A DNA stretch of 24,707 nt, taken from contig JAYZDP010000117.1 in assembly GCA_036337765.1 (NCBI GenBank), positions 1 to 24,707 on the forward strand, in the 5' to 3' direction. Within the stretch, counting starts at the first letter, position 1; each line of letters begins with the position of its first letter. This document shows positions 6,250 to 14,251 of the stretch, piece after piece. The DNA is from JAYZDP01 sp036337765. Lineage in GTDB: Bacteria; Acidobacteriota; Thermoanaerobaculia; Multivoradales; Multivoraceae. Under the pieces are notes generated by a model. The model was given only the letters and a program-made list of their open reading frames with translations. It ran no database searches and was not told where the DNA came from. A program made the translations under genes and the position numbers.

Positions 6250-7361
6250 GCGCCCCCTAGCTCGACGAGTAGATGATCGAGCAGGCCCTCGCGCACGCCG
6301 GACATCACCCGATCAGGGCCCCGCCGCCCGGTTCTCATGGCTTCGATCCGCGGCGCATCGGCAAGTTTCGCGACGCCTGAGCCAGCGATCGGCCCGGGCG
6401 CCCCGCCACCGCCGATGAGCTTCGGCGCGGTGCACACCTCTACCCGATCGAACTCGCCTGCCGCGACGAAGCCGCCCAACACCTGGGCACCGCCCTCGAC
6501 CAGGACGCTTCCGACACCCAACCGGTGGAGGTCTCGAAGGACCGACCGCAGGGTCCACACCTTCCGTCGCGCTACCCTGACGCCGCGACTCCGCAGGCCG
6601 GCGATTCGGCGCTCGTTACCACTCTCCGTGTAGATGATCACCGGACCGTCGACGGTCAACAGCCGCGCTCGCGAGGTGACCCGCAGGCGCCTATCGAGGA
6701 CCACACGCACGTTGGGGCCTGGCGCCAGCCCAAGGCGCCGATCAAGGGAGGGGTCATCAGCCAGCGCGGTGCCGCTGCCGACCAGAATCGCGTCGTGCTC
6801 CTCTCGCAGCGCCAAGGCCCACTGGCGGCCCTTCGGCGAGGAGATCCATTGGCTCTCCCCGCTCGCGGTGGCAATCTTGCCGTCGAGGCTCTGCGCCCAC
6901 TTCAGGGTCACCATCGGTCGTGCCTCGACCTTCTCGACCAGGTACCTGAGGTTAAGCCGCACCGCCTCGCGCGCGAGGGGTCCGACGGCGACTTCGATCC
7001 CGGCGTCGCGAAGCGCCCGCAGACCCCGTCCCCTGACCCGGAAGTCCGGATCCGCGTGACACGCGACCACTCGACCCACTCCGGAGGCCACTACGGCATC
7101 GATGCACGGCGGGGTCCGCCCGTGGTGCGAGCACGGCTCGAGCGTCACGTACAGGGTCCCGCCCCTCGCACGACCCGACTCGGCAAACGCCGCTACTTCC
7201 GCGTGCGCCTGTCCGGGCGCGTGGTGATACCCCCGCCCGATCCGTCTCCCCCCGCGGTCGGTCACCACCGCTCCGACCATGGGGTTCGGATAGGCGGTGT
7301 AGCGACCGCGAGCCGCCAGGCGCAGGGCGAGTCTCAGGTGCCCGATCTCGACATCACGCAC
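6246..7361 (-). CDS. ribD: bifunctional riboflavin biosynthesis deaminase/reductase RibD
   Basis: This 371-residue protein carries both RibD activities: deamination of the diaminohydroxyphosphoribosylaminopyrimidine and NADPH reduction of the ribosyl side chain. The N-terminal cytidine-deaminase-like domain (about 1-147) shows YPNPMVGAVV (24-33), the zinc His and Glu in HAEVAAF (53-59), and PCSHHGRTPPC (76-86) with two zinc Cys. The reductase domain (about 150-371) begins MVTLKWAQSLDGKIATASGESQWIS, the usual substrate site. Length fits full RibD. The start is GTG at 7359-7361, with AGGG seven bases upstream. It is first in a minus-strand unit with the unrecognised gene and ltaE. Other riboflavin genes (ribE, ribBA, ribH) are not in the window. 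Confidence 0.95.
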   Translation of the reverse strand: MRDVEIGHLRLALRLAARGRYTAYPNPMVGAVVTDRGGRRIGRGYHHAPGQAHAEVAAFAESGRARGGTLYVTLEPCSHHGRTPPCIDAVVASGVGRVVACHADPDFRVRGRGLRALRDAGIEVAVGPLAREAVRLNLRYLVEKVEARPMVTLKWAQSLDGKIATASGESQWISSPKGRQWALALREEHDAILVGSGTALADDPSLDRRLGLAPGPNVRVVLDRRLRVTSRARLLTVDGPVIIYTESGNERRIAGLRSRGVRVARRKVWTLRSVLRDLHRLGVGSVLVEGGAQVLGGFVAAGEFDRVEVCTAPKLIGGGGAPGPIAGSGVAKLADAPRIEAMRTGRRGPDRVMSGVREGLLDHLLVELGGA

Positions 7362-7411
7362 AGCGCGACCCTATCTCAGCGGTCAGTGAACCAGATCGGG
7401 CTCCGCGACCC

Positions 7412-7440
7412 TTGACACCGTCTCGACCGAGACCAACAAT
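7412..7440 (+). promoter_or_regulatory. sigma-70-type promoter of the outer-membrane protein gene
   Basis: TTGACA at 7412-7417 is a perfect -35 box. It is followed after 17 bases by AACAAT at 7435-7440, matching the -10 consensus in four of six positions. Initiation would fall near 7447, leaving an 80-base leader before the ATG at 7530. The leader contains a seven-codon reading frame (7447-7470) and ends with a strong AAGGAG at 7519-7524, five bases before the start. Confidence 0.6.
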
Positions 7441-7529
7441 CGCGTCATGACGCTGCCATCGCGGCTCTAGTCGCTCACTTCAACGAAAACCCGCCTGCGC
7501 AACTGCGGCGCGAAAGACAAGGAGATCTC

Positions 7530-8588
7530 ATGCATCCTGCTCGCGGACACCTGCCCCGCGGATGGAAGCTCGCGGCGCTCGGCGCGATCCTCGGCCTAGC
7601 CGCAACCAGTCAGGCGCAGACCACCCCGGATCTCAACATCAGCGGCTACATCCGGGCCGAATATGGCGACGGCGATCGCTACCCTGCGGAGAAGGGCGGC
7701 GACAGCTTCGATGTCAGCCAGATCAGCGTCGGGCTGACCGCGATCTACGAGAATCTCGAGGCGTTCGTGAACCTGGGAGCCACCAACGTTCTCGAGGAGC
7801 GCTCCCCTAGCAGCGACGCTTTCGTGACGGATGCCTTCATCACCTGGAAGGGTGGGGCAAGCGGCAACCTGATCGCCGGGCTCCAGCCGATCCTCTTCGG
7901 CCTTAAGCCGGCGGGATTCGCCGGCGATCGCAGCATTCAGGCCGGCCTCGAGTACGGCGGCGGCGGAGGCTTCGCGGTCTCGCAGCAGGCGGCCCCCGCC
8001 ATCGTCTACCAGTACGGACCCGGCACCACCTTCTCGATCAAGGCGGGCGCCTTTGACACCAGCTCGTCCACCGTCGACTACCAGCTGGCTACTGGCCTCG
8101 GTCCGATCGACGGCTCCAGCCTGTCGGACAACTTCTTTTTCGACCTACGCTTTGGCCAGGCCGGAACCGGCGGCCTGTACGGCTACGCCGGCTGGGAGGA
8201 CCGCTACATCGGCGGTGCCGTCAACGAGGCCCGCGACATCGTCGACATCGGTGTCGGTTGGTCCAACTCGAAGATCGACATCTCGGTCGAGTACATCGAC
8301 ATGGACCAGGCCTTCTTCGGCCTGACCGAGAGCGAGACCTACACCATCGCCGAAGCCACCTTCCACCTCAGCCAACGCGTCAATCTCTATTTCGATCTCG
8401 GCGAGGCCGATGTAACCGACCGGGAGACCACCCGCTACGGGCTCGTGTACGCGATCAACCCCGCCGCGGCGCTGCAGATCGAGTTCTCGAAGGACGAGTT
8501 CGGCAGCCGCGCTACCCTGCTCCCCGAAGGTGTGGTGGCCGGACAGGACATCGATTCAGTCGACTTTCGCCTGTCTTTCAGCTTTTGA
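7530..8588 (+). CDS. putative outer-membrane beta-barrel protein (porin-like)
   Basis: This 352-residue exported protein has a classic signal peptide: a basic start, the hydrophobic stretch LAALGAILGLAA (about 14-25) and a likely cut after SQA (residue 29). The mature part starts with LNISGYIRAEYGDGDRY, as in porin-type barrels. It alternates polar and hydrophobic residues in amphipathic strands rich in Tyr, Phe and Gly, and ends FRLSFSF with the C-terminal Phe used for BAM recognition. Length fits a 14- to 16-strand barrel. Substrate is unknown, and I cannot assign a named porin family. A perfect AAGGAG lies five bases before the ATG, and a good promoter lies upstream. Its stop overlaps the proposed TTG start of ftsY, an unusual pairing. 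Confidence 0.8.
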   Translation: MHPARGHLPRGWKLAALGAILGLAATSQAQTTPDLNISGYIRAEYGDGDRYPAEKGGDSFDVSQISVGLTAIYENLEAFVNLGATNVLEERSPSSDAFVTDAFITWKGGASGNLIAGLQPILFGLKPAGFAGDRSIQAGLEYGGGGGFAVSQQAAPAIVYQYGPGTTFSIKAGAFDTSSSTVDYQLATGLGPIDGSSLSDNFFFDLRFGQAGTGGLYGYAGWEDRYIGGAVNEARDIVDIGVGWSNSKIDISVEYIDMDQAFFGLTESETYTIAEATFHLSQRVNLYFDLGEADVTDRETTRYGLVYAINPAAALQIEFSKDEFGSRATLLPEGVVAGQDIDSVDFRLSFSF

Positions 8589-9511
8589 GTGACGCCACGA
8601 GCAGCGGTCTCTGGGGTCGTCTACGGGCTGGCCTCGAGCGCACCCGGGGGCAGCTCGCCGAGCGTATCGGGGCGGCGGTCGAGGGCCGCGGGGTCGCCGA
8701 CCCCGAAACTCTCGAAGAGCTCGAGGAGGCTCTCATCGCCTCGGATCTCGGAGTCAAGACCAGCCTCGAGCTGGTCGAGCGAATCCGTGACGGACTGCGC
8801 CCCGGCGAACTGGGAGACGCCGCGCGACTCCGTGAGCTGCTGCACGACGAGATCTCGGTCCTGCTGCTCGACGCACCACCACCGCCCGCCTCCGTCCAGG
8901 GGCCGACCGTGTGCCTGGTCGTCGGAGTCAACGGTGTCGGCAAGACCACCAGCATCGCGAAGCTGGCTAGGCTCTCCCAGAATCGTGGCCGTACGCCGAT
9001 CCTCGCCGCTGCCGACACATACCGGGCCGCGGCGATCGAGCAGCTCGAGGTCTGGGGGGAGCGACTCGGAGTCGACGTAATTCGACAGCAGGCCGGCGGC
9101 GACCCTGCCGCCGTGGTCTATGACGCGCTTCACGCCGCTCGCGCACGCAAAGCGGACGATCTGATCGTCGACACTGCCGGCCGTCTCCACACCAAGAAGA
9201 ACCTGATGGAAGAGTTGGCCAAGATCGGCCGCGTCACCGAGCGCGAGGGCCGCGAGCGGCAGCGGACAACCGTTCTCGTACTCGACGCAACCGGGGGGCA
9301 CAACGCCCTGCAGCAGGCCCGGGAGTTCAACGCCGCGGTGGCACTGGACGGCATCGTCCTCACCAAGCTCGACGGCACCGCGAAGGGTGGCATCGTCGTC
9401 GCCCTGGCGCGCGACCTCCGCCTCCCCGTAACCCACCTAGGTGTCGGGGAAGGCGCAGACGATCTGGTGCCCTTCCTCCCCAGAGACTTCGCCAGGGCCC
9501 TGCTCTCATAG
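8585..9511 (+). CDS. ftsY: signal recognition particle receptor FtsY
   Basis: FtsY is the membrane-associated GTPase that docks SRP-bound ribosomes at the Sec translocon. The protein is 308 residues with an N-domain (about 10-95) and a G-domain. G1 is GVNGVGKTT at 114-122, ADTYRAAAIEQL is at 143-154, G3 is DTAGR at 196-200, G4 is TKLDG at 260-264, and GVGEGADDLVPF is at 286-297. It lacks the long acidic A-domain of E. coli FtsY. The start is inferred: TTG at 8585-8587 overlaps the stop of the barrel gene (TTGA), the frame upstream belongs to another gene, and no ATG or GTG lies before the N-domain. No ribosome site is visible, so translation probably depends on coupling. Ffh is excluded by length and absence of an M-domain. 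Confidence 0.93.
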   Translation: MSDATSSGLWGRLRAGLERTRGQLAERIGAAVEGRGVADPETLEELEEALIASDLGVKTSLELVERIRDGLRPGELGDAARLRELLHDEISVLLLDAPPPPASVQGPTVCLVVGVNGVGKTTSIAKLARLSQNRGRTPILAAADTYRAAAIEQLEVWGERLGVDVIRQQAGGDPAAVVYDALHAARARKADDLIVDTAGRLHTKKNLMEELAKIGRVTEREGRERQRTTVLVLDATGGHNALQQAREFNAAVALDGIVLTKLDGTAKGGIVVALARDLRLPVTHLGVGEGADDLVPFLPRDFARALLS

Positions 9512-9513
9512 CG

Positions 9514-9550
9514 GTCCCTGGCCTGACCCAAGCGCGATGCCGCGCGGGAC
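9514..9550. terminator. hairpin region between convergent ftsY and the HD-GYP gene
   Basis: GTCCC (9514-9518) can pair with GGGAC (9546-9550) around an inner hairpin GCGCG-ATGC-CGCGC (9532-9545). The structure starts three bases after the ftsY stop and lies in the 84-base convergent gap. No T-run follows on either strand, so it is a weak terminator candidate. The rest of the gap holds a direct repeat of CGACGGCGGA near 9571 and 9584. Confidence 0.35.
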
Positions 9551-9595
9551 GCTAGGTGTATACGGAGTCGCCGACGGCGGATGCGACGGCGGAAA

Positions 9596-11308
9596 TTAGA
9601 TGGACGTCCGGCCACCCGGGTCGGCGGCGCGGACCTCTTCCTTCTGGTAGGTCGACAGCAACGCCTCGACCACGGCAGCATCGAAGCTCACGTCGTTCTG
9701 TGTGCGTATCCAGCCGACCGCCTCTTGGGCCGACATGGCGTCCTGGTAGACACGTTGGGTGGTCATCGCGTCGAACGAGTCGGCGACACTGACGATCCTG
9801 GCCATCAGTGGGATCGCCTCCCTCCTCAGCCCGTCGGGATAGCCGCGGCCGTTCCACTTCTCGTGGTGCCAGCGGATCGCAGGTAGGCTATAGCTGAGCT
9901 GCTCGATCGGCGCCATGATCTCTTCACCGACGATCGGATGGCGCTTGATCTCTTCGAACTCCGCCTCGGTGAGGGCGTTGCCCTTCTTGAGGATGTGGTC
10001 GTCTATCCCGAGCTTACCGACGTCGTGCAGGAGCCCGGCGGCCCAGATCTGCTCCTGAAACTCGGCCTCGCAGCCGAGGTGGCGCGCGATCGACTGACTG
10101 AACGCAGCGACACGCTCGGAATGGCCTCGGGTATACGGCTCCTTGGCCTCGATTACGGCAAGCAGCGCCCGGATGGAGCCGAGAAAGAGCTCGTGGTTCT
10201 CGGCTGCTGCGCGGCGCAAGCGGTCCACCGACTCGCCGACGTGGCGGCTCATGGTGTTGAAGTTGTTGGCGAGGTCGACCATTTCGCAGCCGAAGCCACC
10301 GTCGAACAACCGGCCGCCGAAGTTTCCAGTGGCGATCTCCACGCTGGTCTCGGCCAAGCGCTGGATCGGGCGGCTGACGGGTTGGCTCGCTCCCACGGTG
10401 AACACCAGCGCGAGAACGATGAGCAGCAGTGCGGAAACCAGGGTCGAGTTCACGACCTGACGCGCAGCTCCGAAGGCCGCGGCCTTGGGCTGTTGAACGA
10501 CGAGGCCCCAGCCCAGATTCCCAATGGGGCTGACCTGCGCGATCATCCGCTGCGGCTGGTCGGTGGTCGTCAGCCAATACTCCGACACAAAGACTGTGGG
10601 GTGGGTGGCAAGATCCGAGGCGAGACCAGACGCCTTGAGCGCCTTCTCGGCGTCGCCGTGCGGGTTCTCGGTCCATAGGATCTCCCCCGCCGAGTCCATC
10701 AGAAAGCTGGTCGTCTGGCCTTCGGGATGGAAGGTCAAGGGAGCCAGAGTCGTCACCGCGATCGCCGGATCCAGGCGATCACGGCGATGTCCGATCGCGC
10801 TCACGACCGCCGCGGGCTGCCGGCCTTCATCGAGCGCGACGAAGTGAACGTCCCCGTCCGCTCCGCGCAGCACCCGGCGAAGACTCTCCAACATCACCCC
10901 CTCGACGCCGGCCGGAAACTCGCCGGAACTGAACTCCTTCTCCTCCCTGATGAACAGCACCCGGGTGTAGAGCAGCTCCTGGTTCGCGTCTGCAAAAGTC
11001 CGCAGTTGGTTCTCGACCCACTGTTCCCGCACTGAACGCGAGACCCCTGGCGTAGGCACGGATGCCAGCGTCAAAGCCATCTGCTGCAGGCCGTCGCGAG
11101 CCGACTCGATCTCGATGGCCAAGGTTCCGGACAGCGCCTCGACCCGATGGGTCAAATTGATCTGCTCCTGAGTCTCGACGACCTTCAGGTTCTCCCTCGC
11201 GCTTGCCAGCGCCGCCACCAGCAACGGCAAGGTGCCGTACGTCAGGAGAAAAAAGAGGACGAGGTTCCGCAGCCGAAGTTTGCGGAGTCGACCCAGAAGC
11301 TTCCACAT
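9596..11308 (-). CDS. membrane HD-GYP domain signalling protein (Cache-HAMP-HD-GYP), probable c-di-GMP phosphodiesterase
   Basis: This 570-residue inner-membrane sensor has one helix at about 15-37, a periplasmic region of about 240 residues of the Cache type (38-283), a second helix at 286-306, HAMP (about 307-359) and HD-GYP (about 372-555). The HD-GYP core is complete: HSERVAAFS (396-404), HDVGKLGI (428-435), KRHPIVGEEI (455-464), HHEKWNGRGYPDGL (481-494) and ADSFDAMT (509-516). This predicts metal-dependent hydrolysis of cyclic di-GMP, with activity set by an unknown periplasmic ligand. The ATG at 11306-11308 has GGAG eight bases upstream; a TTG codon just before it is the alternative. 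It has its own promoter downstream of aroB. No GGDEF cyclase lies in the window. Confidence 0.9.
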   Translation of the reverse strand: MWKLLGRLRKLRLRNLVLFFLLTYGTLPLLVAALASARENLKVVETQEQINLTHRVEALSGTLAIEIESARDGLQQMALTLASVPTPGVSRSVREQWVENQLRTFADANQELLYTRVLFIREEKEFSSGEFPAGVEGVMLESLRRVLRGADGDVHFVALDEGRQPAAVVSAIGHRRDRLDPAIAVTTLAPLTFHPEGQTTSFLMDSAGEILWTENPHGDAEKALKASGLASDLATHPTVFVSEYWLTTTDQPQRMIAQVSPIGNLGWGLVVQQPKAAAFGAARQVVNSTLVSALLLIVLALVFTVGASQPVSRPIQRLAETSVEIATGNFGGRLFDGGFGCEMVDLANNFNTMSRHVGESVDRLRRAAAENHELFLGSIRALLAVIEAKEPYTRGHSERVAAFSQSIARHLGCEAEFQEQIWAAGLLHDVGKLGIDDHILKKGNALTEAEFEEIKRHPIVGEEIMAPIEQLSYSLPAIRWHHEKWNGRGYPDGLRREAIPLMARIVSVADSFDAMTTQRVYQDAMSAQEAVGWIRTQNDVSFDAAVVEALLSTYQKEEVRAADPGGRTSI

Positions 11309-11338
11309 CAAGCGTTCTCCGAGGAACCAGAGACTCCG

Positions 11339-11344
11339 ATTATA
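11339..11344 (-). promoter_or_regulatory. perfect -10 box for the HD-GYP gene
   Basis: The minus strand reads TATAAT here, in the 60-base gap after aroB. The best -35 at 17-base spacing is TTCTAA (three of six matches). Initiation would fall near 11332, giving a leader of about 24 bases with GGAG before the ATG at 11308. This suggests that the signalling gene can be expressed apart from the hisS-aspS-aroB unit. Confidence 0.55.
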
Positions 11345-11368
11345 GACCTAGAGCGATACCTTTAGAAG

Positions 11369-12478
11369 CTATGCGGGCGGACTCGCGCTCCGAGGGGACA
11401 GGAAGTCGCGGAGAGTCGCCTCCACCACGTCCCAGCCGACGTCGTCGAAGACTGCCGAGTCCCCCAGACTGGTGGGCAGCACCCACGACATGCCTGATTC
11501 GCGTGCCTTCTTGTCGCGCCGCATTGCGGCGATCACATCGCCCACCTCGAGCCGTGGCAGTTCTGGCAGCTCGAGGCGCTGCAACAGCATAAAGACCCGA
11601 CCTGCGTCCTGCTTGGATAGAGCCCGCGCTGATGCCAGCCCTAGGGCGTAACGCATGCCGTGGGCTACCGCCTCACCGTGTCGAATCCTTCCGTAGCCAA
11701 TCACCGCTTCGAGCGCGTGCCCCAGGGTATGCCCGAAGTTCAACAGCCGGCGCCGGTCGCCCTCGCGGGGATCTTGCTCGACCACTCGCCTCTTGAGCTC
11801 GACGGCGTCGGCGATGATTCTCGCTAGCGCCTCTTCGTCGCGAGCCAGCACGCGATCAAAACTTTCCTCGAGCGCCTCAAATGCGGCGAGATCTAAGGTC
11901 GACGCCATCTTCACGACCTCCACCAGGCCGGCGCGCAGCTCGGCATCTGGCAAGGTCTCCAGAATCCCTACGTCAGCGATCACCAAGGCTGGCTGATGAA
12001 AAGACCCCACCGTGTTCTTGCCCGCCGGCAGGTCGATCGCGGTCTTGCCGCCCACCGACGCGTCTACCTGCGCTAGCAACGTCGTCGGAATGCCGACGAA
12101 CTCGATGCCACGCAAGAAGCAGGCGGCGACGAAGCCGCCGGCATCGCCGACCGTGCCACCTCCGAGAGCCACGAGGCGTGAATCGCGCTTACCGCCAGCG
12201 GTGAGCATCGCTTCCCACAACTGGCCCACGACCTCGAGGCTCTTCGCCGCCTCTCCCTCCGGCACATCGAGATCGATCCGCTCCTCGGCGTCCGCGAAGC
12301 GCCCGGCGAGCCGGGCGCCGTGCAACTCGCGCACCCGCGGCGAAGACACCACGAACACCCGGCGGCCAGCGCACCACCCGTCGAGCTCCGCGGCCGCCTG
12401 CACCAACGCTCCGACCCCGACCACGACATCGTAGCTGCCGCCCGGGTAGGCCACCGAAACGCGTCGTCGCGTGCCCAT
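11369..12478 (-). CDS. aroB: 3-dehydroquinate synthase
   Basis: AroB catalyses the second step of the shikimate pathway, converting DAHP to 3-dehydroquinate with NAD and a divalent metal. The protein is 369 residues, normal for the family. The NAD-binding stretch reads ALGGGTVGDAGGFVAACFLRG, and PTTLLAQVDASVGGKTAID follows as the substrate/NAD region. The metal ligands are visible as Glu in GLVEVVKMAS, His in NFGHTLGHALE and His in RHGEAVAHGM. The ATG at 12476-12478 is preceded five bases upstream by a perfect AAGGAG that overlaps the aspS stop, so it follows aspS by 9 bases in one transcript. The grouping with tRNA synthetases is not a pathway link. Other shikimate genes are absent from the window. 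Confidence 0.95.
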   Translation of the reverse strand: MGTRRRVSVAYPGGSYDVVVGVGALVQAAAELDGWCAGRRVFVVSSPRVRELHGARLAGRFADAEERIDLDVPEGEAAKSLEVVGQLWEAMLTAGGKRDSRLVALGGGTVGDAGGFVAACFLRGIEFVGIPTTLLAQVDASVGGKTAIDLPAGKNTVGSFHQPALVIADVGILETLPDAELRAGLVEVVKMASTLDLAAFEALEESFDRVLARDEEALARIIADAVELKRRVVEQDPREGDRRRLLNFGHTLGHALEAVIGYGRIRHGEAVAHGMRYALGLASARALSKQDAGRVFMLLQRLELPELPRLEVGDVIAAMRRDKKARESGMSWVLPTSLGDSAVFDDVGWDVVEATLRDFLSPRSASPPA

Positions 12479-12487
12479 GCCCGCTCC

Positions 12488-14251
12488 TTAGTTGCGCTCG
12501 CGCGGCGGTACGCGGATGCCGAGCTCGCTCAACTTCTCGCTGTCGACCTCCGACGGCGCCTCGGTCATCAGGCAAACCGCCGACGCAGTCTTGGGGAAGG
12601 CGATGACGTCACGAATGCTCGAGCACCCCGCCAGCAGCATCACCAACCGATCGAGACCGATCGCGATGCCTCCGTGTGGCGGCGCACCGTAGCTGAGCGC
12701 CTCCAAGAGAAAGCCGAACCGCTCCTGCGCGTCGGCCTGTGTTATTCCGAGCAGGCCGAACACCTGGCGCTGAAGATCGCTGTCGTGAATACGGATGGAC
12801 CCGCCGGCAAGCTCGACTCCGTTCAGGACCAGGTCGTAAGCCAGCGATCGAGCGGCACCTGGCGAGGACTCCAGCAGTGCCCGATCGTCCGGGTGCGGGT
12901 GCGTGAACGGATGGTGCACGGAGTTCCAGCGGCCCTCGTCGGCGCTCCAGTCCACGAGAGGAAAGTCCGTCACCCAGAGAAAGTGATCGGCGCTCTCGTC
13001 AAAGAGGTCGAACTCCTTGGCGAGCGGCACCCGCAGCCCGCCAAGCGCGGCATTGGCCCGTAGTGTGGGAGCCGCCACGAACAGGGCGAGGTCGCCCTGC
13101 TCGAGGCCGAGCTTCGCGGCCACGGCCTGCAGCTCGGCCTCGGCCAGAACGCCCTTGACCTGAAATTGCAGCTCGCCTTCGCGCGCACGTAGCGCAATGA
13201 CCCCCGCCACGCCAGCGGCCCTGGCGAGCTCCGCCCACCCATCGACCTGCCTTCTGCTGGCCCCGGCCGCCCCGGGCACGCGTAGCGCGCAAATCGCGCC
13301 ACCGTCAGCGGCGGTCGCGCGAAAGGCGTTGAAGCCGCTCGCTCCGAGCTCCTCCGTCAGATCGACGATCTCCAGCGGGCTACGCAGGTCAGGCTTGTCG
13401 ACGCCGTAGCGCGCCATCACCTCGTGGTACGAGAGCCGTCGGAACGGCGGCTCAGGCTCGACGTCAACGAGCGGGAACAGGCGCTTCACCAGCCCCTCTG
13501 TAACCTCCATCACGTCGTCTCGGTCGACGAAGGACATCTCGACATCGATCTGTGTGAACTCGGGTTGACGATCCGCCCGTAAGTCCTCGTCCCGAAAACA
13601 CCTACAGATCTGGACATAGCGCTCGAGGCCTGACACCTGAAGAATCTGCTTGAACAGCTGCGGGGACTGCGGCAGCGCGAAGAAGCTGCCGCGATGGACC
13701 CGGCTCGGAACCAGATAGTCGCGAGCTCCCTCCGGCGTCGAGCGCGTGAGAATGGGTGTCTCGACGTGGAGGAAGCCCTCTTCGTCGAAATAACGCAGCG
13801 CCTCCATCACCACTTCGTGCCGCAGCTGGAGGTTGCGTGACAAGTCCTCCCTGCGCAGGTCGAGATAGCGGAAACGCAGCCGGGTTTCTTCGCTGGCCTC
13901 GACCGGCCCTTCGAGATTGAAGGGCAGCGGCTCACAGCGCGAGAGGACTTTGCCGACGTCCGCCAACACTTCGACCTTTCCGGTCGGGATTCGGGCGTTG
14001 ACGGTCTCGGGTGATCGCCGCTGCACGACTCCCTCGATCTCAACGACCCACTCCAACCGCGCCGGATCGAGGGCTATCGTCACTTCGTCGCTCTGGTCGG
14101 ACTTCACGACGACCTGGACCGTGCCGCTACGGTCACGGAGGTCCAGAAAGACAACACCGCCGTGGTCGCGGCGCCGTCTCACCCATGCCTGCAGTCGGAC
14201 TCTGGAATCAACGTCGTCGACCCCGATCGTTCCCGCGCCTCGTCGCTTCAT
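12488..14251 (-). CDS. aspS: aspartate-tRNA ligase (possibly non-discriminating)
   Basis: This class II synthetase of 587 residues has the bacterial layout: an OB-fold anticodon domain (about 1-105), a catalytic core with the bacterial GAD insertion, and a C-terminal tail. RFRYLDLRR marks the core start, motif 2 is RCFRDEDLRADRQPEFTQID, HDSDLQRQVFGLLGI lies near the active site, and motif 3 is GGIAIGLDRLVMLLAG. In the anticodon domain the sequence is RRRDHGGVVFLDLRDR, with His30 where strictly aspartate-specific enzymes such as E. coli AspRS have Leu (RRRDLG). His at this site is associated with enzymes that also charge tRNA(Asn). It overlaps the hisS stop by 4 bases (ATGA). No asnS or gatCAB is visible here. 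Confidence 0.95.
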   Translation of the reverse strand: MKRRGAGTIGVDDVDSRVRLQAWVRRRRDHGGVVFLDLRDRSGTVQVVVKSDQSDEVTIALDPARLEWVVEIEGVVQRRSPETVNARIPTGKVEVLADVGKVLSRCEPLPFNLEGPVEASEETRLRFRYLDLRREDLSRNLQLRHEVVMEALRYFDEEGFLHVETPILTRSTPEGARDYLVPSRVHRGSFFALPQSPQLFKQILQVSGLERYVQICRCFRDEDLRADRQPEFTQIDVEMSFVDRDDVMEVTEGLVKRLFPLVDVEPEPPFRRLSYHEVMARYGVDKPDLRSPLEIVDLTEELGASGFNAFRATAADGGAICALRVPGAAGASRRQVDGWAELARAAGVAGVIALRAREGELQFQVKGVLAEAELQAVAAKLGLEQGDLALFVAAPTLRANAALGGLRVPLAKEFDLFDESADHFLWVTDFPLVDWSADEGRWNSVHHPFTHPHPDDRALLESSPGAARSLAYDLVLNGVELAGGSIRIHDSDLQRQVFGLLGITQADAQERFGFLLEALSYGAPPHGGIAIGLDRLVMLLAGCSSIRDVIAFPKTASAVCLMTEAPSEVDSEKLSELGIRVPPRERN

